Source of the DNA: Actinobacteria bacterium IMCC19121
GTDB taxonomy: Bacteria > Actinomycetota > Actinomycetes > Nanopelagicales > Nanopelagicaceae
Assembly (NCBI GenBank): GCA_002284895.1
Contig: CP015605.1
Coordinates: forward strand, 310,001 to 374,000
DNA length: 64,000 nt
Direction: 5' to 3'
A model generated the notes under the pieces. It was not told the DNA's origin. It saw nothing but the letters and a program-made list of their open reading frames with translations, and searched no databases. Below, piece by piece: positions 1 to 11,132 of the stretch. The translations under genes were made by a program, and so were the position numbers. The first letter of the stretch is position 1; each line of letters begins with the position of its first letter.

Positions 1-591
1 CTCACTTGAATCACTAAGACCCAAAAGTGCGCGAGCATGTCCAGCGCTAAGTGCTCCGGTAATAAGTTTTTGTTGCACTGCAGTTGGTAAGTTCATTAAA
101 CGAATGGTGTTTGAGATTAACGGGCGTGATCGTCCAAGTTTCGCCGCAAGTTCATCGTGTGTGCAGTTAAAGTCTGTAAGAAGTTGTGAGTAGGCAGCTG
201 CCTCTTCTAATGAGTTAAGTTGGCTGCGATGGATGTTTTCGATCAGCGCTTCGCGCAAAAGTTCATTATCTGGAGTTTGGCGAATAATTACTGGAATTGT
301 TTTTAATCCTGCAGCTATAGCTGCGCGGAATCTGCGCTCTCCCATGATGAGTTCATAAGAACCATTTGGTTTCTGGCGAACAACAGGTGGTTGCAAGATG
401 CCGATCTCTTTAATAGATGCGGTTAATTCATTTAAGGCATCAACATCAAAGTGTTGGCGGGGTTGACGTGGGTTAGCAGATATCAGATTGACATCGATTT
501 CATTTTGAGTTGCAACTTCCTGCCCAGCAACAGTTAATGATGTTGGAATCAATGCATCTAGATTTGTGCCGAGTCCTCCACGACGTGCCAT
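1..591 (-). CDS. parB: Chromosome partitioning protein ParB, C-terminus cut by window edge
   Basis: ParB binds parS sites near the origin and works with ParA to segregate chromosomes. I translated the minus strand from the ATG at 591 and the frame stays open to base 1 (about 197 codons). It shows the ParB N-terminal signature PRQPRQHFD, the [12 protein letters not shown] block and a helix-turn-helix region ([21 protein letters not shown]). The ATG overlaps the parA stop by one base (TAATG), so the two genes are translationally coupled. The C-terminal dimerisation domain lies outside the window. Confidence 0.95.
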   Translation of the reverse strand, partial: MARRGGLGTNLDALIPTSLTVAGQEVATQNEIDVNLISANPRQPRQHFDVDALNELTASIKEIGILQPPVVRQKPNGSYELIMGERRFRAAIAAGLKTIPVIIRQTPDNELLREALIENIHRSQLNSLEEAAAYSQLLTDFNCTHDELAAKLGRSRPLISNTIRLMNLPTAVQQKLITGALSAGHARALLGLSDSSE

Positions 592-1502
592 TATGCAATC
601 TCGCCTTCGCGCTTGTAATTAATTGAAACAACATTTGAATCAAAAGGTTTGCCGCGCTCAGCTAATTCACGAGCAACTGACATATAAGCAATGGCACCTG
701 GTGATGTTGCGTCATAAGTCATTACTGTTTGATTAAATCCTGGCGCCTCTGAAACTCTCACAGCACGTGGAATGGGAATATCAATTAATTCATTTGGATA
801 ATGCTTGCGGATCTCATCTGCAACATCATTAGCAAGCCGTGTGCGACCATCAAACATTGTTAAAACAAAAGTAGAAAGCTTAAGTGATGAGTTCAAACGC
901 TTCTTAACTAATTCATATGTTTTTAATAGTTGTGATAAACCTTCTAGTGCGTAGTATTCACATTGAATAGGAATCAACATTTCTTTTGCAGCAGTTAATG
1001 CATTGATAGTTAATAAACCAAGTGATGGTGGACAATCAATAAAAATATAATCAAGTGGCTCACCTCCAGCAATGCGTTGTGTTGCTAACTCATCAATGGC
1101 GTCTTTTAATCGCATCTCACGTGCAACCATTGGAACTAATTCAATCTCTGCTTGTGCAAGTGAAGTATTTGATGAAACACATTCAAGTGAAGGAAAACCT
1201 TTAACTTTTTGTATTGCTTGCGACATTGTTAAATCGCCCATGAGAACTTCATAAATTCCGGCGTTTTCTAGGTGCTCTACCCCCAAGGCAGTTGAGGCAT
1301 TTCCTTGAGGATCTAGATCAATAACTGCCACCCGCAGGCCACCCATAGAAAGAGCTGCAGCTAGGTTGACTGTGGTGGTGGTTTTGCCGACCCCACCCTT
1401 TTGATTTGCTACCGTGATGATTCGAAGGGAGGCTGGTTTTGCCATCGCCTCTTTGAGGCGGCGAACGCCAATAACCTTCTTTGTTTCACGTGAATCAGTC
1501 AC
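591..1502 (-). CDS. parA: Chromosome partitioning ATPase ParA (Soj)
   Basis: ParA-type Walker ATPase that moves ParB-parS complexes on the nucleoid. The 303-residue protein has the deviant Walker A KGGVGKTT at about residues 35-42, a DLDPQGNAS switch motif and a Walker B region FIDCPPSLG. The only usable start is the GTG at 1502, because the frame runs back into the rsmG stop region. A near-consensus parS site lies inside its first codons (1482-1497). The gene order rsmG-parA-parB is standard near bacterial origins. Confidence 0.96.
   Translation of the reverse strand: MTDSRETKKVIGVRRLKEAMAKPASLRIITVANQKGGVGKTTTTVNLAAALSMGGLRVAVIDLDPQGNASTALGVEHLENAGIYEVLMGDLTMSQAIQKVKGFPSLECVSSNTSLAQAEIELVPMVAREMRLKDAIDELATQRIAGGEPLDYIFIDCPPSLGLLTINALTAAKEMLIPIQCEYYALEGLSQLLKTYELVKKRLNSSLKLSTFVLTMFDGRTRLANDVADEIRKHYPNELIDIPIPRAVRVSEAPGFNQTVMTYDATSPGAIAYMSVARELAERGKPFDSNVVSINYKREGEIA
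1482..1497. promoter_or_regulatory. parS centromere site (15/16 match)
   Basis: TGTTTCACGTGAATCA differs at one base from the conserved bacterial parS palindrome TGTTTCACGTGAAACA. It lies in the 5' end of parA and encodes part of DSRET. Position next to parAB and the origin supports a ParB-binding role. Confidence 0.8.
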
Positions 1503-1511
1503 GTGGGCTAG

Positions 1512-2090
1512 TTAAGCACCTTTGCGCACTTCTACTATGCGTCCAAGCTCAATGCCGTCAAGATTTACCTCATGGAGCATCGCTTTTGGCACCGATTTCA
1601 TCTCTTCTTCGGCAGATTTGCCCTTAATGGCCATAAGGGAGCCGTTGGTCTTTAAAAGGTGCCAGCTCATTTTCTTCAACTTCTCAAGAGGGGCCACTGC
1701 CCTAGCTGTTACATAGTGGGCAGTTGTGCGCACATCTTGGGCTTGGCCGCGGATAACCTCAATATCTAGGCCTGCCACGGCCTCTTTGAGGAACTCAACT
1801 CTGCGCTCAAGGGGCTCAATCAGTGTCACTTTTAGGTCTGGACGGGCTAGAGCAATCACGATTCCAGGCAGACCTGCCCCTGAGCCGATATCAAAGACTA
1901 TGGAGCCCTCTTTGAGCAGGGAGGTCACGGGCAGGCAGTTAAAGATATGGCGATCCCAGATCTTGTCAGCTTCTCGGGGACCGATTAATCCACGCTCAAT
2001 TCCAGCGCTTTCAAGGAAAGCGGCATAGGCGTGAACCCGATCGATATCAGGGAAATATCGCTCGATCAGGGTTTCACGTGAAACCTGCAT
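1512..2090 (-). CDS. rsmG: 16S rRNA m7G527 methyltransferase RsmG (GidB)
   Basis: RsmG methylates N7 of G527 in 16S rRNA using S-adenosylmethionine. The 192-residue protein carries the SAM-binding loop VFDIGSGAGLPGI at about residues 65-77, and the downstream VTARAVAPLEKL segment fits the family. Length is slightly under the usual 200-210. The start ATG directly abuts the jag stop (2091). The first codons MQVSRET overlap a parS palindrome, a common arrangement in Actinobacteria. Confidence 0.95.
   Translation of the reverse strand: MQVSRETLIERYFPDIDRVHAYAAFLESAGIERGLIGPREADKIWDRHIFNCLPVTSLLKEGSIVFDIGSGAGLPGIVIALARPDLKVTLIEPLERRVEFLKEAVAGLDIEVIRGQAQDVRTTAHYVTARAVAPLEKLKKMSWHLLKTNGSLMAIKGKSAEEEMKSVPKAMLHEVNLDGIELGRIVEVRKGA
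2070..2085. promoter_or_regulatory. parS centromere site (perfect palindrome, 14/16 to consensus)
   Basis: GGTTTCACGTGAAACC is a perfect 16-bp palindrome with the invariant 14-bp parS core. Only the outermost base pair differs from TGTTTCACGTGAAACA. It lies in the first codons of rsmG, 590 bp from the other site, and marks the origin-proximal centromere. Confidence 0.85.
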
Positions 2091-2615
2091 TTAGGCTGGA
2101 TAGATAACGACGTAGCGGTTTGGGTCTTCCCCATCAGATTCGCTACTTAGGCCTAGCTCTTGGATTGTGTCGTGGATAATTTTGCGCTCAAAAGCGTTCA
2201 TTGGAGCTAGTTTGATTGAAGCGCCAGTGGTCTTAGCCTCTTCTGCCATCTCATTAGCAAGCTTTGTTAGCTCTGTGCGGCGGTTGGCACGAAAGTTATC
2301 AATATCAAGCATCAGGCGTGAGCGATCCCCCGTGGCGGTCTGAACTGCTAGGCGAGTGAGCTCTTGAATAGCATCTAGAACTTCACCCTCGCGGCCAACT
2401 AGGTGGTTCAACTTTCCGCCAACAATGGCCAGTGAGGCACGGTCGTTTTCAACGTCAATATCAATGTCGCCATCTAGATCTGCGATGTCGAGTAGGGCCT
2501 CAAGGTAGTCAGCGGCGATATCGCCCTCTTCTTCAAGCTTTGCCACGCCTTTTACAGGCTTTGTTTCTGCTTCTTCTTCAACCTTTTCAACAACTTCTGC
2601 CTTTGCCTTTGCCAT
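2091..2615 (-). CDS. Jag/KhpB-like KH-R3H RNA-binding protein
   Basis: Small cytoplasmic RNA-binding protein of the Jag (SpoIIIJ-associated)/KhpB family, encoded beside yidC in many Gram-positives. The 174-residue product has an acidic, alanine-rich N-terminal 30 residues, a KH-like domain (about 38-105, including VGREGEVLDAIQ) and a C-terminal R3H domain (about 110-174, RANRRTELTKLA and MNAFERKIIHD). The Jag_N domain of Firmicutes Jag is absent, as is typical in Actinobacteria. It lies between yidC and rsmG on the same strand. Its exact RNA targets cannot be told from sequence. Confidence 0.9.
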   Translation of the reverse strand: MAKAKAEVVEKVEEEAETKPVKGVAKLEEEGDIAADYLEALLDIADLDGDIDIDVENDRASLAIVGGKLNHLVGREGEVLDAIQELTRLAVQTATGDRSRLMLDIDNFRANRRTELTKLANEMAEEAKTTGASIKLAPMNAFERKIIHDTIQELGLSSESDGEDPNRYVVIYPA

Positions 2616-2669
2616 GTCGCTCTCCCAGTCGGGTTTGTAGTGAATTAATACTATTTGTACTGATTTGTC

Positions 2670-3569
2670 CTATTTCTTCTTTTTCTTCTTCTTTGGTTGG
2701 TTTCGTTGCCCTTTAACTTCTTCTTCCGTTGGGGCCACATCTGTTTCAGGTGCTACTTCCCCGCTCTTATGAGCACGCTTTCGCTTTAGCTCTTCATAGG
2801 CAGGTGATCCTGGTGTTGGGTTTCGCTTAATGACATAGAACTGTTGTCCCCATGTCCAAAGATTTGTTGTTGACCAATAAATTAAAACTCCGATTGGGAA
2901 GTTAACACCAGAGATTGCAAAAATTACTGGGAATGCATACAACATAATCTTTTGCTGTTGCAACATCATGTTGTTACTTGAATCCATTTTTGGCATTCCT
3001 TTTAACATCAACTGGCGTTGTGTTGTGAAGGTAGTCAGTGACATGAATGCAATCAGGATAACTGTAACGATTTTTACAGTTGTAATATCTGAACCTAAAA
3101 ATGTTTGAGAGATTGGTGCGCCAAAGAACTTAGCTTGTGCTGCACTGACAACATCATCTTGTGATAACACACCATGTTTGACGGGTGGGTTCTTACCAAT
3201 TCCGTTGAGAACGGTGAAGAGTGCGAAGAAGATTGGTGCTTGAGCAAGAATTGGAAAACATGAAGCGAGTGGGTTTGTTTTGTGCTCTTTGTAGAGCTTC
3301 ATCATCTCTTCTGATTGCTTTTGGCGATCATCCTTATATTTCTTTTGAATCTCCTTCATGTGTGGTTGAAGGGCAGTTAATGCACGCTGGCTTTTAATCT
3401 GCTTTACAAAAAGTGGGATCAAGATAATACGGATGATGATTACAAGGCCAATGATTGCAAGTGACCATGACACACCGCTATCTGAACCAAACAAAGGTGA
3501 GAGTAAATCGTGGATTGTGACAATAACCCAAGAAACAGCGATATATAAGGGTTTTAAGATGCTATCCAT
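2670..3569 (-). CDS. yidC: Membrane protein insertase YidC/Oxa1
   Basis: YidC inserts and folds inner-membrane proteins, alone or with SecYEG. The protein (299 residues from the ATG at 3569) shows several hydrophobic segments, the conserved cytoplasmic charged loop after the first membrane segment (LVKQIKSQRALTALQP) and the PIFFALFTVL segment. The C-terminus ends in an all-lysine tail after QRNQP, fitting ribosome contact. A GTG at 3575 is in frame, but an AGAAGG sequence sits at better spacing from the ATG at 3569. It overlaps the yidD end by 8 nt. Confidence 0.94.
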   Translation of the reverse strand: MDSILKPLYIAVSWVIVTIHDLLSPLFGSDSGVSWSLAIIGLVIIIRIILIPLFVKQIKSQRALTALQPHMKEIQKKYKDDRQKQSEEMMKLYKEHKTNPLASCFPILAQAPIFFALFTVLNGIGKNPPVKHGVLSQDDVVSAAQAKFFGAPISQTFLGSDITTVKIVTVILIAFMSLTTFTTQRQLMLKGMPKMDSSNNMMLQQQKIMLYAFPVIFAISGVNFPIGVLIYWSTTNLWTWGQQFYVIKRNPTPGSPAYEELKRKRAHKSGEVAPETDVAPTEEEVKGQRNQPKKKKKKK

Positions 3570-3795
3570 TAACACTTACCTTCTCTTTCGAAACTACGTA
3601 GTCAACTCCGCCATGTGACCATGGGTTACACCGCACTAAACGCCAAGCGCTCATTGCAATTCCTTTTAAGCCATATGTTTCAATTGCGGTGACCGCATAG
3701 CTTGAACATGATGGGTAGTACTTGCACCGTGGTGCTAGCGATGGTGAAATCCATTTTTGATAAAACTTGATAGGTGCAGTGATAAGAGTTCTCAT
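3562..3795 (-). CDS. yidD: Membrane protein insertion efficiency factor YidD
   Basis: Small (77 aa) membrane-associated protein that assists YidC-dependent insertion. The family signature is clear: YQKWISPSL, then CKYYPSCSSYAV with three closely spaced cysteines, and GxWRLVRCNPW near the end. It overlaps rnpA upstream by 4 nt (ATGA type) and yidC downstream by 8 nt, as in the common rpmH-rnpA-yidD-yidC operon. Confidence 0.95.
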   Translation of the reverse strand: MRTLITAPIKFYQKWISPSLAPRCKYYPSCSSYAVTAIETYGLKGIAMSAWRLVRCNPWSHGGVDYVVSKEKVSVNG

Positions 3796-4145
3796 TTTGT
3801 GGCCGCACGATCTTTGGCTTTACGAACCAGGTTAGCGACTACAGTTGCAATCTCTGATTTGCAATCAGCCTCAGCTGAGTTATTCAGTCCACGGATCACC
3901 AAAAGGGATCCGGTTGGAAGGGATGTGTAGTTATCAAAAATACAGTGGCGGATTTTTCGGGCTAAGCGGTGGCGGGCAACTGAGCTACCAACGGCTTTGC
4001 TAATGATTAATCCTGCGCGGGCGCTTTGATCAAGTTCGCTCATATATAGGTAGCCGACAAAGTTGGTAGATGAGTATCGGATCCCACTCTTTGTTGCGCG
4101 GGCAAAATCCCCGCTCTCAGTTAAACGTGCGCTTTTGGCAAGCAC
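3792..4145 (-). CDS. rnpA: Ribonuclease P protein component
   Basis: Protein subunit of RNase P, which matures the 5' ends of tRNAs together with the rnpB RNA (not in this window). The 117-residue basic protein has the FARATKSG region near the N-terminus and an RNR-like basic helix (SSVARHRLARKIRH). The start is a GTG at 4145, giving MLAKSARL, which aligns with the usual MLPKxxRL start. It lies downstream of rpmH and overlaps yidD. Confidence 0.93.
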   Translation of the reverse strand: MLAKSARLTESGDFARATKSGIRYSSTNFVGYLYMSELDQSARAGLIISKAVGSSVARHRLARKIRHCIFDNYTSLPTGSLLVIRGLNNSAEADCKSEIATVVANLVRKAKDRAATK

Positions 4146-4166
4146 AGGAGTTTTCCTTAAAAGTCT

Positions 4167-4304
4167 TTAAGCAGAAAGACGCGCGCGGCCTTTTGCACGG
4201 CGAGCTGCAAGAACAGCGCGACCTGCACGTGTGGCCATACGGGCACGGAAACCATGCTTCTTGGCACGACGACGGGTATTAGGTTGGAAGGTGCGCTTTG
4301 TCAT
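4167..4304 (-). CDS. rpmH: 50S ribosomal protein L34
   Basis: A 45-residue very basic protein read directly from the minus strand: it begins [20 protein letters not shown] and ends in RARLSA. This is the hallmark L34 sequence (KRTxQPxxRRRxxxHGFRxRM). It is the first gene of the leftward operon, divergent from dnaA, which is its normal place. The 277 bp up to dnaA must hold promoters for both directions. Confidence 0.97.
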   Translation of the reverse strand: MTKRTFQPNTRRRAKKHGFRARMATRAGRAVLAARRAKGRARLSA

Positions 4305-4581
4305 GTGAAACTCCTAAATAATTAAAAATCTACTGCGGGCCAGAAATACGGGGGAAGCAAGGGTGTAACGGTAGAGGTCTGGGGATAAGCCGGTCAAACT
4401 CAGATCTGGGCTCATCCCCTTCGCCTCATACTGTGGATAACCAGTTGCTTTTTTTCCCAATTCGCTCTACTTTTACGCCCTCCTCCACAGGTTTATAGCT
4501 TTTGGAGGTTTTATAAGGGCTCAACCTGGGGTTTAGACCACAGGCTGTGGATAACCCTGTGGATATCAGAGAGGGGCCGAA
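4305..4581. promoter_or_regulatory. rpmH-dnaA divergent promoter region with DnaA boxes
   Basis: This gap contains two perfect DnaA boxes in the TGTGGATAA orientation (4432-4440 and 4546-4554) and a weaker one, TGTGGATAT, at 4558-4566, only 16 nt before the dnaA start. They could autoregulate dnaA and may be an outlying part of the origin. Clear -35/-10 elements could not be fixed by eye. Confidence 0.7.
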
Positions 4582-5979
4582 ATGGCCGTTAAAGAGATTG
4601 AGTTAACGACTCTCTGGGATCGTGTTATTGAAGAGGTTGCCATTGATGCGCCTCAACATCGAGCATTTTTACAACTCACAAAGCCTTTAGGTCTACTTCA
4701 TAACAATGATCAAACAACGTTGTTGGTTGCAGCCCCTAATCTTTTTGCAAAAGATGTTTTAGAGAGCCGCCTGCGCACAGTTGTCTGTGATGTTTTAACT
4801 CGAGAACTCGGCGATAAGGCCAGCATCGCAGTAACTGTTGATGAATCTTTGGAATCTGCCGAACCACAAACTCCAGAAGTTGATATTGAGTTCGTTGCAC
4901 CCAAGGTTGGAACAGGTCGTGAAGAAGCTCCATCGAAAATTGCGGAGGTTTCACAACTTAACTCCCGCTACATCTTCGAAACTTTCGTTATTGGTGCATC
5001 AAATCGCTTTGCACATGCTGCAGCTGTGGCAGTTGCTGAAGCCCCAGCTAAGGCATACAACCCGCTATTTATTTATGGTGAGTCAGGCCTTGGAAAAACC
5101 CACTTATTACACGCTATTGGCGCCTATGCCAAAGAGCTCTACGGCAGCGTTCGTGTTCGCTATGTTTCATCAGAAGAGTTCACTAATGACTTTATTAACT
5201 CCATCCGCGATGACAAGGCAACTGCTTTCCAGCGCCGCTACCGCGATCTCGATGTTCTACTTGTCGATGACATTCAGTTTTTAGAAAATAAAGAACGAAC
5301 ACAAGAAGAGTTCTTCCACACTTTCAATACTTTGTATAACGCTAACAAGCAGATTGTTATCTCGAGTGATCGCCCACCTAAGCAGTTAACAACTTTGGAA
5401 GATCGCCTACGTTCTCGTTTTGAGTGGGGTTTGATTACAGATATTCAACCACCTGAGTTAGAAACACGTATTGCAATTCTTCGCAAAAAAGCTGCGCAAG
5501 ATAAGTTGAATGCACCCGATGATGTTTTGGAATACATCGCTAGCAAGATTTCAACAAACATCCGCGAACTTGAAGGTGCGCTTATTCGTGTAACAGCTTT
5601 CGCATCTTTAAATCGCCAAAGTGTTGATCTTTCTCTAGCTGAAATCGTTTTAAAAGATTTGATTCCTAATGAGAACAACCCGGAGATAACTGGCGCCACG
5701 ATCATGGCTCAGACCGCTGCTTATTTCTCACTTACTATCGATGATCTTTGTGGAACATCTCGCTCTCGGGTATTAGTTAATGCCCGCCAGATTGCGATGT
5801 ATCTCTGCCGCGAGTTAACCGAACTCTCGCTTCCAAAAATCGGCCAAACATTCGGCGGGCGTGATCACACCACGGTTATGCATGCCGACCGCAAAATCCG
5901 TCAACTGATGGCTGAGCGTCGTTCGATCTATAACCAGGTCAACGAACTCACCACCAGAATTAAGCAACAAGCAAGGTAA
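4582..5979 (+). CDS. dnaA: Chromosomal replication initiator DnaA
   Basis: DnaA binds 9-bp boxes at oriC, melts the DNA unwinding element and recruits helicase. The 465-residue protein has domain I (about 1-90), a short acidic linker, an AAA+ domain with Walker A GESGLGKT at residues 166-173 and Walker B LLVDDIQF, and the C-terminal box-binding signature [12 protein letters not shown]. The linker is much shorter than in Streptomyces. It is flanked by DnaA-box-containing intergenic regions on both sides. Confidence 0.98.
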   Translation: MAVKEIELTTLWDRVIEEVAIDAPQHRAFLQLTKPLGLLHNNDQTTLLVAAPNLFAKDVLESRLRTVVCDVLTRELGDKASIAVTVDESLESAEPQTPEVDIEFVAPKVGTGREEAPSKIAEVSQLNSRYIFETFVIGASNRFAHAAAVAVAEAPAKAYNPLFIYGESGLGKTHLLHAIGAYAKELYGSVRVRYVSSEEFTNDFINSIRDDKATAFQRRYRDLDVLLVDDIQFLENKERTQEEFFHTFNTLYNANKQIVISSDRPPKQLTTLEDRLRSRFEWGLITDIQPPELETRIAILRKKAAQDKLNAPDDVLEYIASKISTNIRELEGALIRVTAFASLNRQSVDLSLAEIVLKDLIPNENNPEITGATIMAQTAAYFSLTIDDLCGTSRSRVLVNARQIAMYLCRELTELSLPKIGQTFGGRDHTTVMHADRKIRQLMAERRSIYNQVNELTTRIKQQAR

Positions 5980-6296
5980 ACGCACCAAAAGTGTGAAATG
6001 TCCGCTTTGACACTCTTTACCCCCAGTTGGGGATAAGTTGTGGACAACTGTGGAGATCTCAAGCTTTTATGTGGATAGGCCAAAGGGGTTGCTGTGAAGA
6101 GTAGGAAGGGGAAGGGTGTAACTATGTTTGTTGTGCACACCTTTTCCCGCCTTATTCACATGTTCTGGGAGTTGAAACACCGCACTGAACTGGGCTTTTC
6201 ATCTCTATCCACACGAAAGCTGCCTGGTTACTACGACTACCTTTATATATATAAATCTAGATGTGAAACGAACCTTTCACTGAATTGGGGCAGAGC
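5980..6296. other. Candidate oriC (dnaA-dnaN intergenic region)
   Basis: This 317-bp gap holds at least five near-consensus DnaA boxes with about one mismatch each: TGTGGACAA 6039-6047, TGTGGATAG 6070-6078, TTATTCACA 6152-6160, CTATCCACA 6205-6213, plus a weaker TGTGGAGAT at 6049-6057. An AT-only stretch (TTTATATATATAAAT) near 6242-6256 is a good DNA unwinding element. The dnaA-dnaN interval is the usual actinobacterial origin. A GC-skew switch would confirm it. Confidence 0.8.
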
Positions 6297-7427
6297 ATGA
6301 AGTTCATCGTCGAGCAGTCAGCATTAGTTGATGGCGTTAATTGGGTTTCCCGCTCCCTTTCAACCAGACCGATCAAAACAGAGCTTCTTGGAATAGTTAT
6401 CGATGCAACAGGTGATCAGGTTTATCTTTCTGCCTCAGATTTAGAGACTGCAAGCAAGTCTCATTTTCAAGCAGAGATAAAAGAGCCTGGCAAAGTTTTA
6501 GTTCCAGGAAAACTACTAGCTGAAATTTCACGCTCCTTGCCAAATAAACCAATCACTTTTGCGCTAGACGGCTCTCGCGTTCTAGTGACTAGCGGCAGTG
6601 CGAAATTTACTTTGCCAACACTTTCAGTTGATGAGTATCCAAATCTTCCAGAGCTACCAGATACAACTGGAACGCTAGCTAGCGATGTATTTGCAACAGC
6701 GGTTTCACAAGTTGCTATTGCAGCAGGGCGCGACGATTCATTGCCGACATTGACTGGTGTTCACGTTGAAATAACCGAGGAAACCGTAACTTTGGCAGCT
6801 ACAGATAGATATCGCTTAGCTGTGCGCGAGATTCAATGGGATCCAACTACTCCCAATGTTTCAACAAGTGCGCTGCTGCGTGCTCGCACCATTGCCGATG
6901 CTGCTAAATCTTTAACCGGAACTAAAACAGTTTCAATCTCTTTTGCACCATCATCTAGCAACGACCGCTTAGCTGGATTTGCTGGCGATGGAAAGACAAT
7001 GACATCGCGCATGTTGGATGGAACTTTCCCTCCATATCGCCACCTACTTCCACAAGAAGTAACTTCAACGGCACTTATCGAGGTAGCAACACTTCTAGAT
7101 TCTGTGCGCCGCGTGGCACTTGTTACAGACAAGACAGTCCCACTTCGTCTTGATTTTAATAACAACACACTCTCCCTTGAAGCAGGAGCTGGTGAAGAAG
7201 CACAAGCGACAGAGGCAATTGAAATCTTGTTAACTGGTGAACCAATCTCAATCGCTTTTAATCCTGTTTTTCTTGCCGACGGTTTAACCGCAGTTGGAAC
7301 CAAGTATGTGCAGATCTCATTTACAGGTGCTAACAAGCCAGCGATTTTGATGGGCAAGAGCGATAAAGATGGCGCACTTGTTGAGAACTATCGTTACCTG
7401 TTAATGCCAATGCGCTACGCCTCATAA
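6297..7427 (+). CDS. dnaN: DNA polymerase III beta sliding clamp
   Basis: DnaN dimerises into the ring that tethers DNA polymerase III to DNA. From the ATG at 6297 the product is 376 residues and begins MKFIVEQSALVDGVNWV, matching the family start. An in-frame TTG 12 nt upstream is less likely. The three clamp domains are present, with typical segments DRYRLAVRE and the C-terminal YRYLLMPMRY clamp end. It follows candidate oriC and precedes recF by 16 nt. Confidence 0.97.
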   Translation: MKFIVEQSALVDGVNWVSRSLSTRPIKTELLGIVIDATGDQVYLSASDLETASKSHFQAEIKEPGKVLVPGKLLAEISRSLPNKPITFALDGSRVLVTSGSAKFTLPTLSVDEYPNLPELPDTTGTLASDVFATAVSQVAIAAGRDDSLPTLTGVHVEITEETVTLAATDRYRLAVREIQWDPTTPNVSTSALLRARTIADAAKSLTGTKTVSISFAPSSSNDRLAGFAGDGKTMTSRMLDGTFPPYRHLLPQEVTSTALIEVATLLDSVRRVALVTDKTVPLRLDFNNNTLSLEAGAGEEAQATEAIEILLTGEPISIAFNPVFLADGLTAVGTKYVQISFTGANKPAILMGKSDKDGALVENYRYLLMPMRYAS

Positions 7428-7443
7428 TTTATAGGTTTAATTA

Positions 7444-8538
7444 ATGCGCATTAATAAGTTGGCGCTGACCAACTTTCGTTCCTATCCTTCATTGGAGTTG
7501 GAGCTTCAACCTGGGGTCACCACCTTTATTGGTGATAACGGTTCCGGTAAAACAAATATCGCAGAGTCTTTAATCTATTTAGCTTTTCTTTCATCCCACC
7601 GTGTTGCCAATAACGTCCCACTCATCTCACTTGGCGCCCAACAAGCAATCATTAGAACTGAGATTGAACGAGATGATCGAACATTAAATATCGATCTTGA
7701 AATCAATGCTAGTAAAGCTAACCGCGCACGAATTAACGGCAACCCAACTAGAAGTCAGCGCGAGATTTTAGGAGCTTGCCAAATTGTTTACTTCTCCCCT
7801 GAAGATTTGGATCTTGTGCGCGGTGAACCTGGCGGACGGCGTGATTTCCTTGATCGCCTGCTTATTACTCGCACCCCACGAATGGCTGGGGTCATCGCTG
7901 ATTATGAGCGAGTAGTTAAACAGCGCAACGCACTACTAAAAACCCGCTCTTCAGCCAGCGCTCTGCTGCCGTGGAATGAACAGCTAATTAAATTTGGCGC
8001 TCAATTAACTGCAGATCGAATAACTCTAGTAGAGGCTTTAAATCCATGGGTTGCAAAGAACTATGCAAACTTGAATGAAGTTAAACCAGCCTCCATTTCA
8101 TATAAATGCAGCAGTGAGGGCGTTTCCAATAACTTTGAAAACAATGTTGAGGTTTTAACAAAAAGACTAGAAGAAATGGCCTATCAAGAGATCGAACGCG
8201 GAGTTTCCTTAATTGGACCACACCGTGATGATTTACATTTACAAATTGGAGATTTTCCAGCCAAAGGTTATGCCAGCCACGGTGAATCCTGGTCAATGGC
8301 GATCTCGTTGCGCATTGGTTCTTTTAATCTTTTAAAGAGTGAGGGCTCAGAACCTATTCTTATTTTGGATGATGTCTTTGCAGAACTTGATACATCTCGC
8401 CGCAAACAATTAATGTCTGCAACCCAAATAGCTGAGCAAACAATTATTACTACGGCCGTTGAAAGTGATTTGCCTGCAGAGTTGCTAACGCAAAAGTTTT
8501 ATGTGACACCTGGAATTGTTAAGAAAGGAAAGAGTTAA
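7444..8538 (+). CDS. recF: DNA replication and repair protein RecF
   Basis: SMC-like ATPase that helps load RecA at gaps in DNA. The 364-residue protein has Walker A GDNGSGKT at residues 30-37, an ABC-type signature in the SHGESWSMAISLR region and Walker B ILILDDVFAELD. The 6-phosphogluconate dehydrogenase gene often found between dnaN and recF in Actinobacteria is absent here. The stop overlaps the next start (TAATG at 8536-8540). Confidence 0.96.
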   Translation: MRINKLALTNFRSYPSLELELQPGVTTFIGDNGSGKTNIAESLIYLAFLSSHRVANNVPLISLGAQQAIIRTEIERDDRTLNIDLEINASKANRARINGNPTRSQREILGACQIVYFSPEDLDLVRGEPGGRRDFLDRLLITRTPRMAGVIADYERVVKQRNALLKTRSSASALLPWNEQLIKFGAQLTADRITLVEALNPWVAKNYANLNEVKPASISYKCSSEGVSNNFENNVEVLTKRLEEMAYQEIERGVSLIGPHRDDLHLQIGDFPAKGYASHGESWSMAISLRIGSFNLLKSEGSEPILILDDVFAELDTSRRKQLMSATQIAEQTIITTAVESDLPAELLTQKFYVTPGIVKKGKS

Positions 8539-8996
8539 TGACAAAGCGCGATTTAGCTCTTGATCTTTTCAAGACATTTAAAACAGGTGTGAGTAGAAAA
8601 CCTAACAAGCCTGCACCAACAAAAACAGTCGGACAAGTTGGCGACCCAGAATTAATTGGCGAATTACTTAGTAATATGATTGAAGAGCGTGAATGGAACA
8701 GCGGTTTAGCTGAAGGAAACCTGTTTATTACATGGGCAACCATTGTTGGCGCAGAAATTGCGCAGCATGCAACACCCATTTCAATTTTGGATTCAACGTT
8801 AACAATTCAAACGTCATCAACTGCGTGGGCAACACAATTAACTTTGGTTGCAGATAATTTGTTGGCAACAATTCAAAATGATCCATCCGGTGCCACGATC
8901 CAAAAGCTGCGATTTATCGGCCCCCAAGGCCCCAGCTGGAAAAAAGGGGTCCGGGTTATTCGCAACGCCCGAGGACCTCGAGATACCTACGGTTAA
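8538..8996 (+). CDS. dciA: DUF721/DciA-family protein (replicative helicase operator)
   Basis: 152-residue protein of the DUF721 family, known as DciA, which interacts with the replicative helicase DnaB in bacteria without DnaC. The conserved WATIVGAEIAQHATPI block and the DSTLTIQTSSTAWATQLT strand region are diagnostic. The N-terminal 60 residues look disordered, which is normal for actinobacterial versions. Its place between recF and gyrB is conserved across the phylum. Translation is coupled to recF by a one-base overlap. Confidence 0.9.
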   Translation: MTKRDLALDLFKTFKTGVSRKPNKPAPTKTVGQVGDPELIGELLSNMIEEREWNSGLAEGNLFITWATIVGAEIAQHATPISILDSTLTIQTSSTAWATQLTLVADNLLATIQNDPSGATIQKLRFIGPQGPSWKKGVRVIRNARGPRDTYG

Positions 8997-9093
8997 GCCC
9001 CAGACCCACTAGGAACCCTCAACCGCACGCTCAAAGTTCGGCTATACCCACACCTAAGGCTTATTTTGGCTATTTCAATTTCCATTTTCCCAC

Positions 9094-11131
<2,038 letters not shown>

Positions 11132-11132
<1 letters not shown>

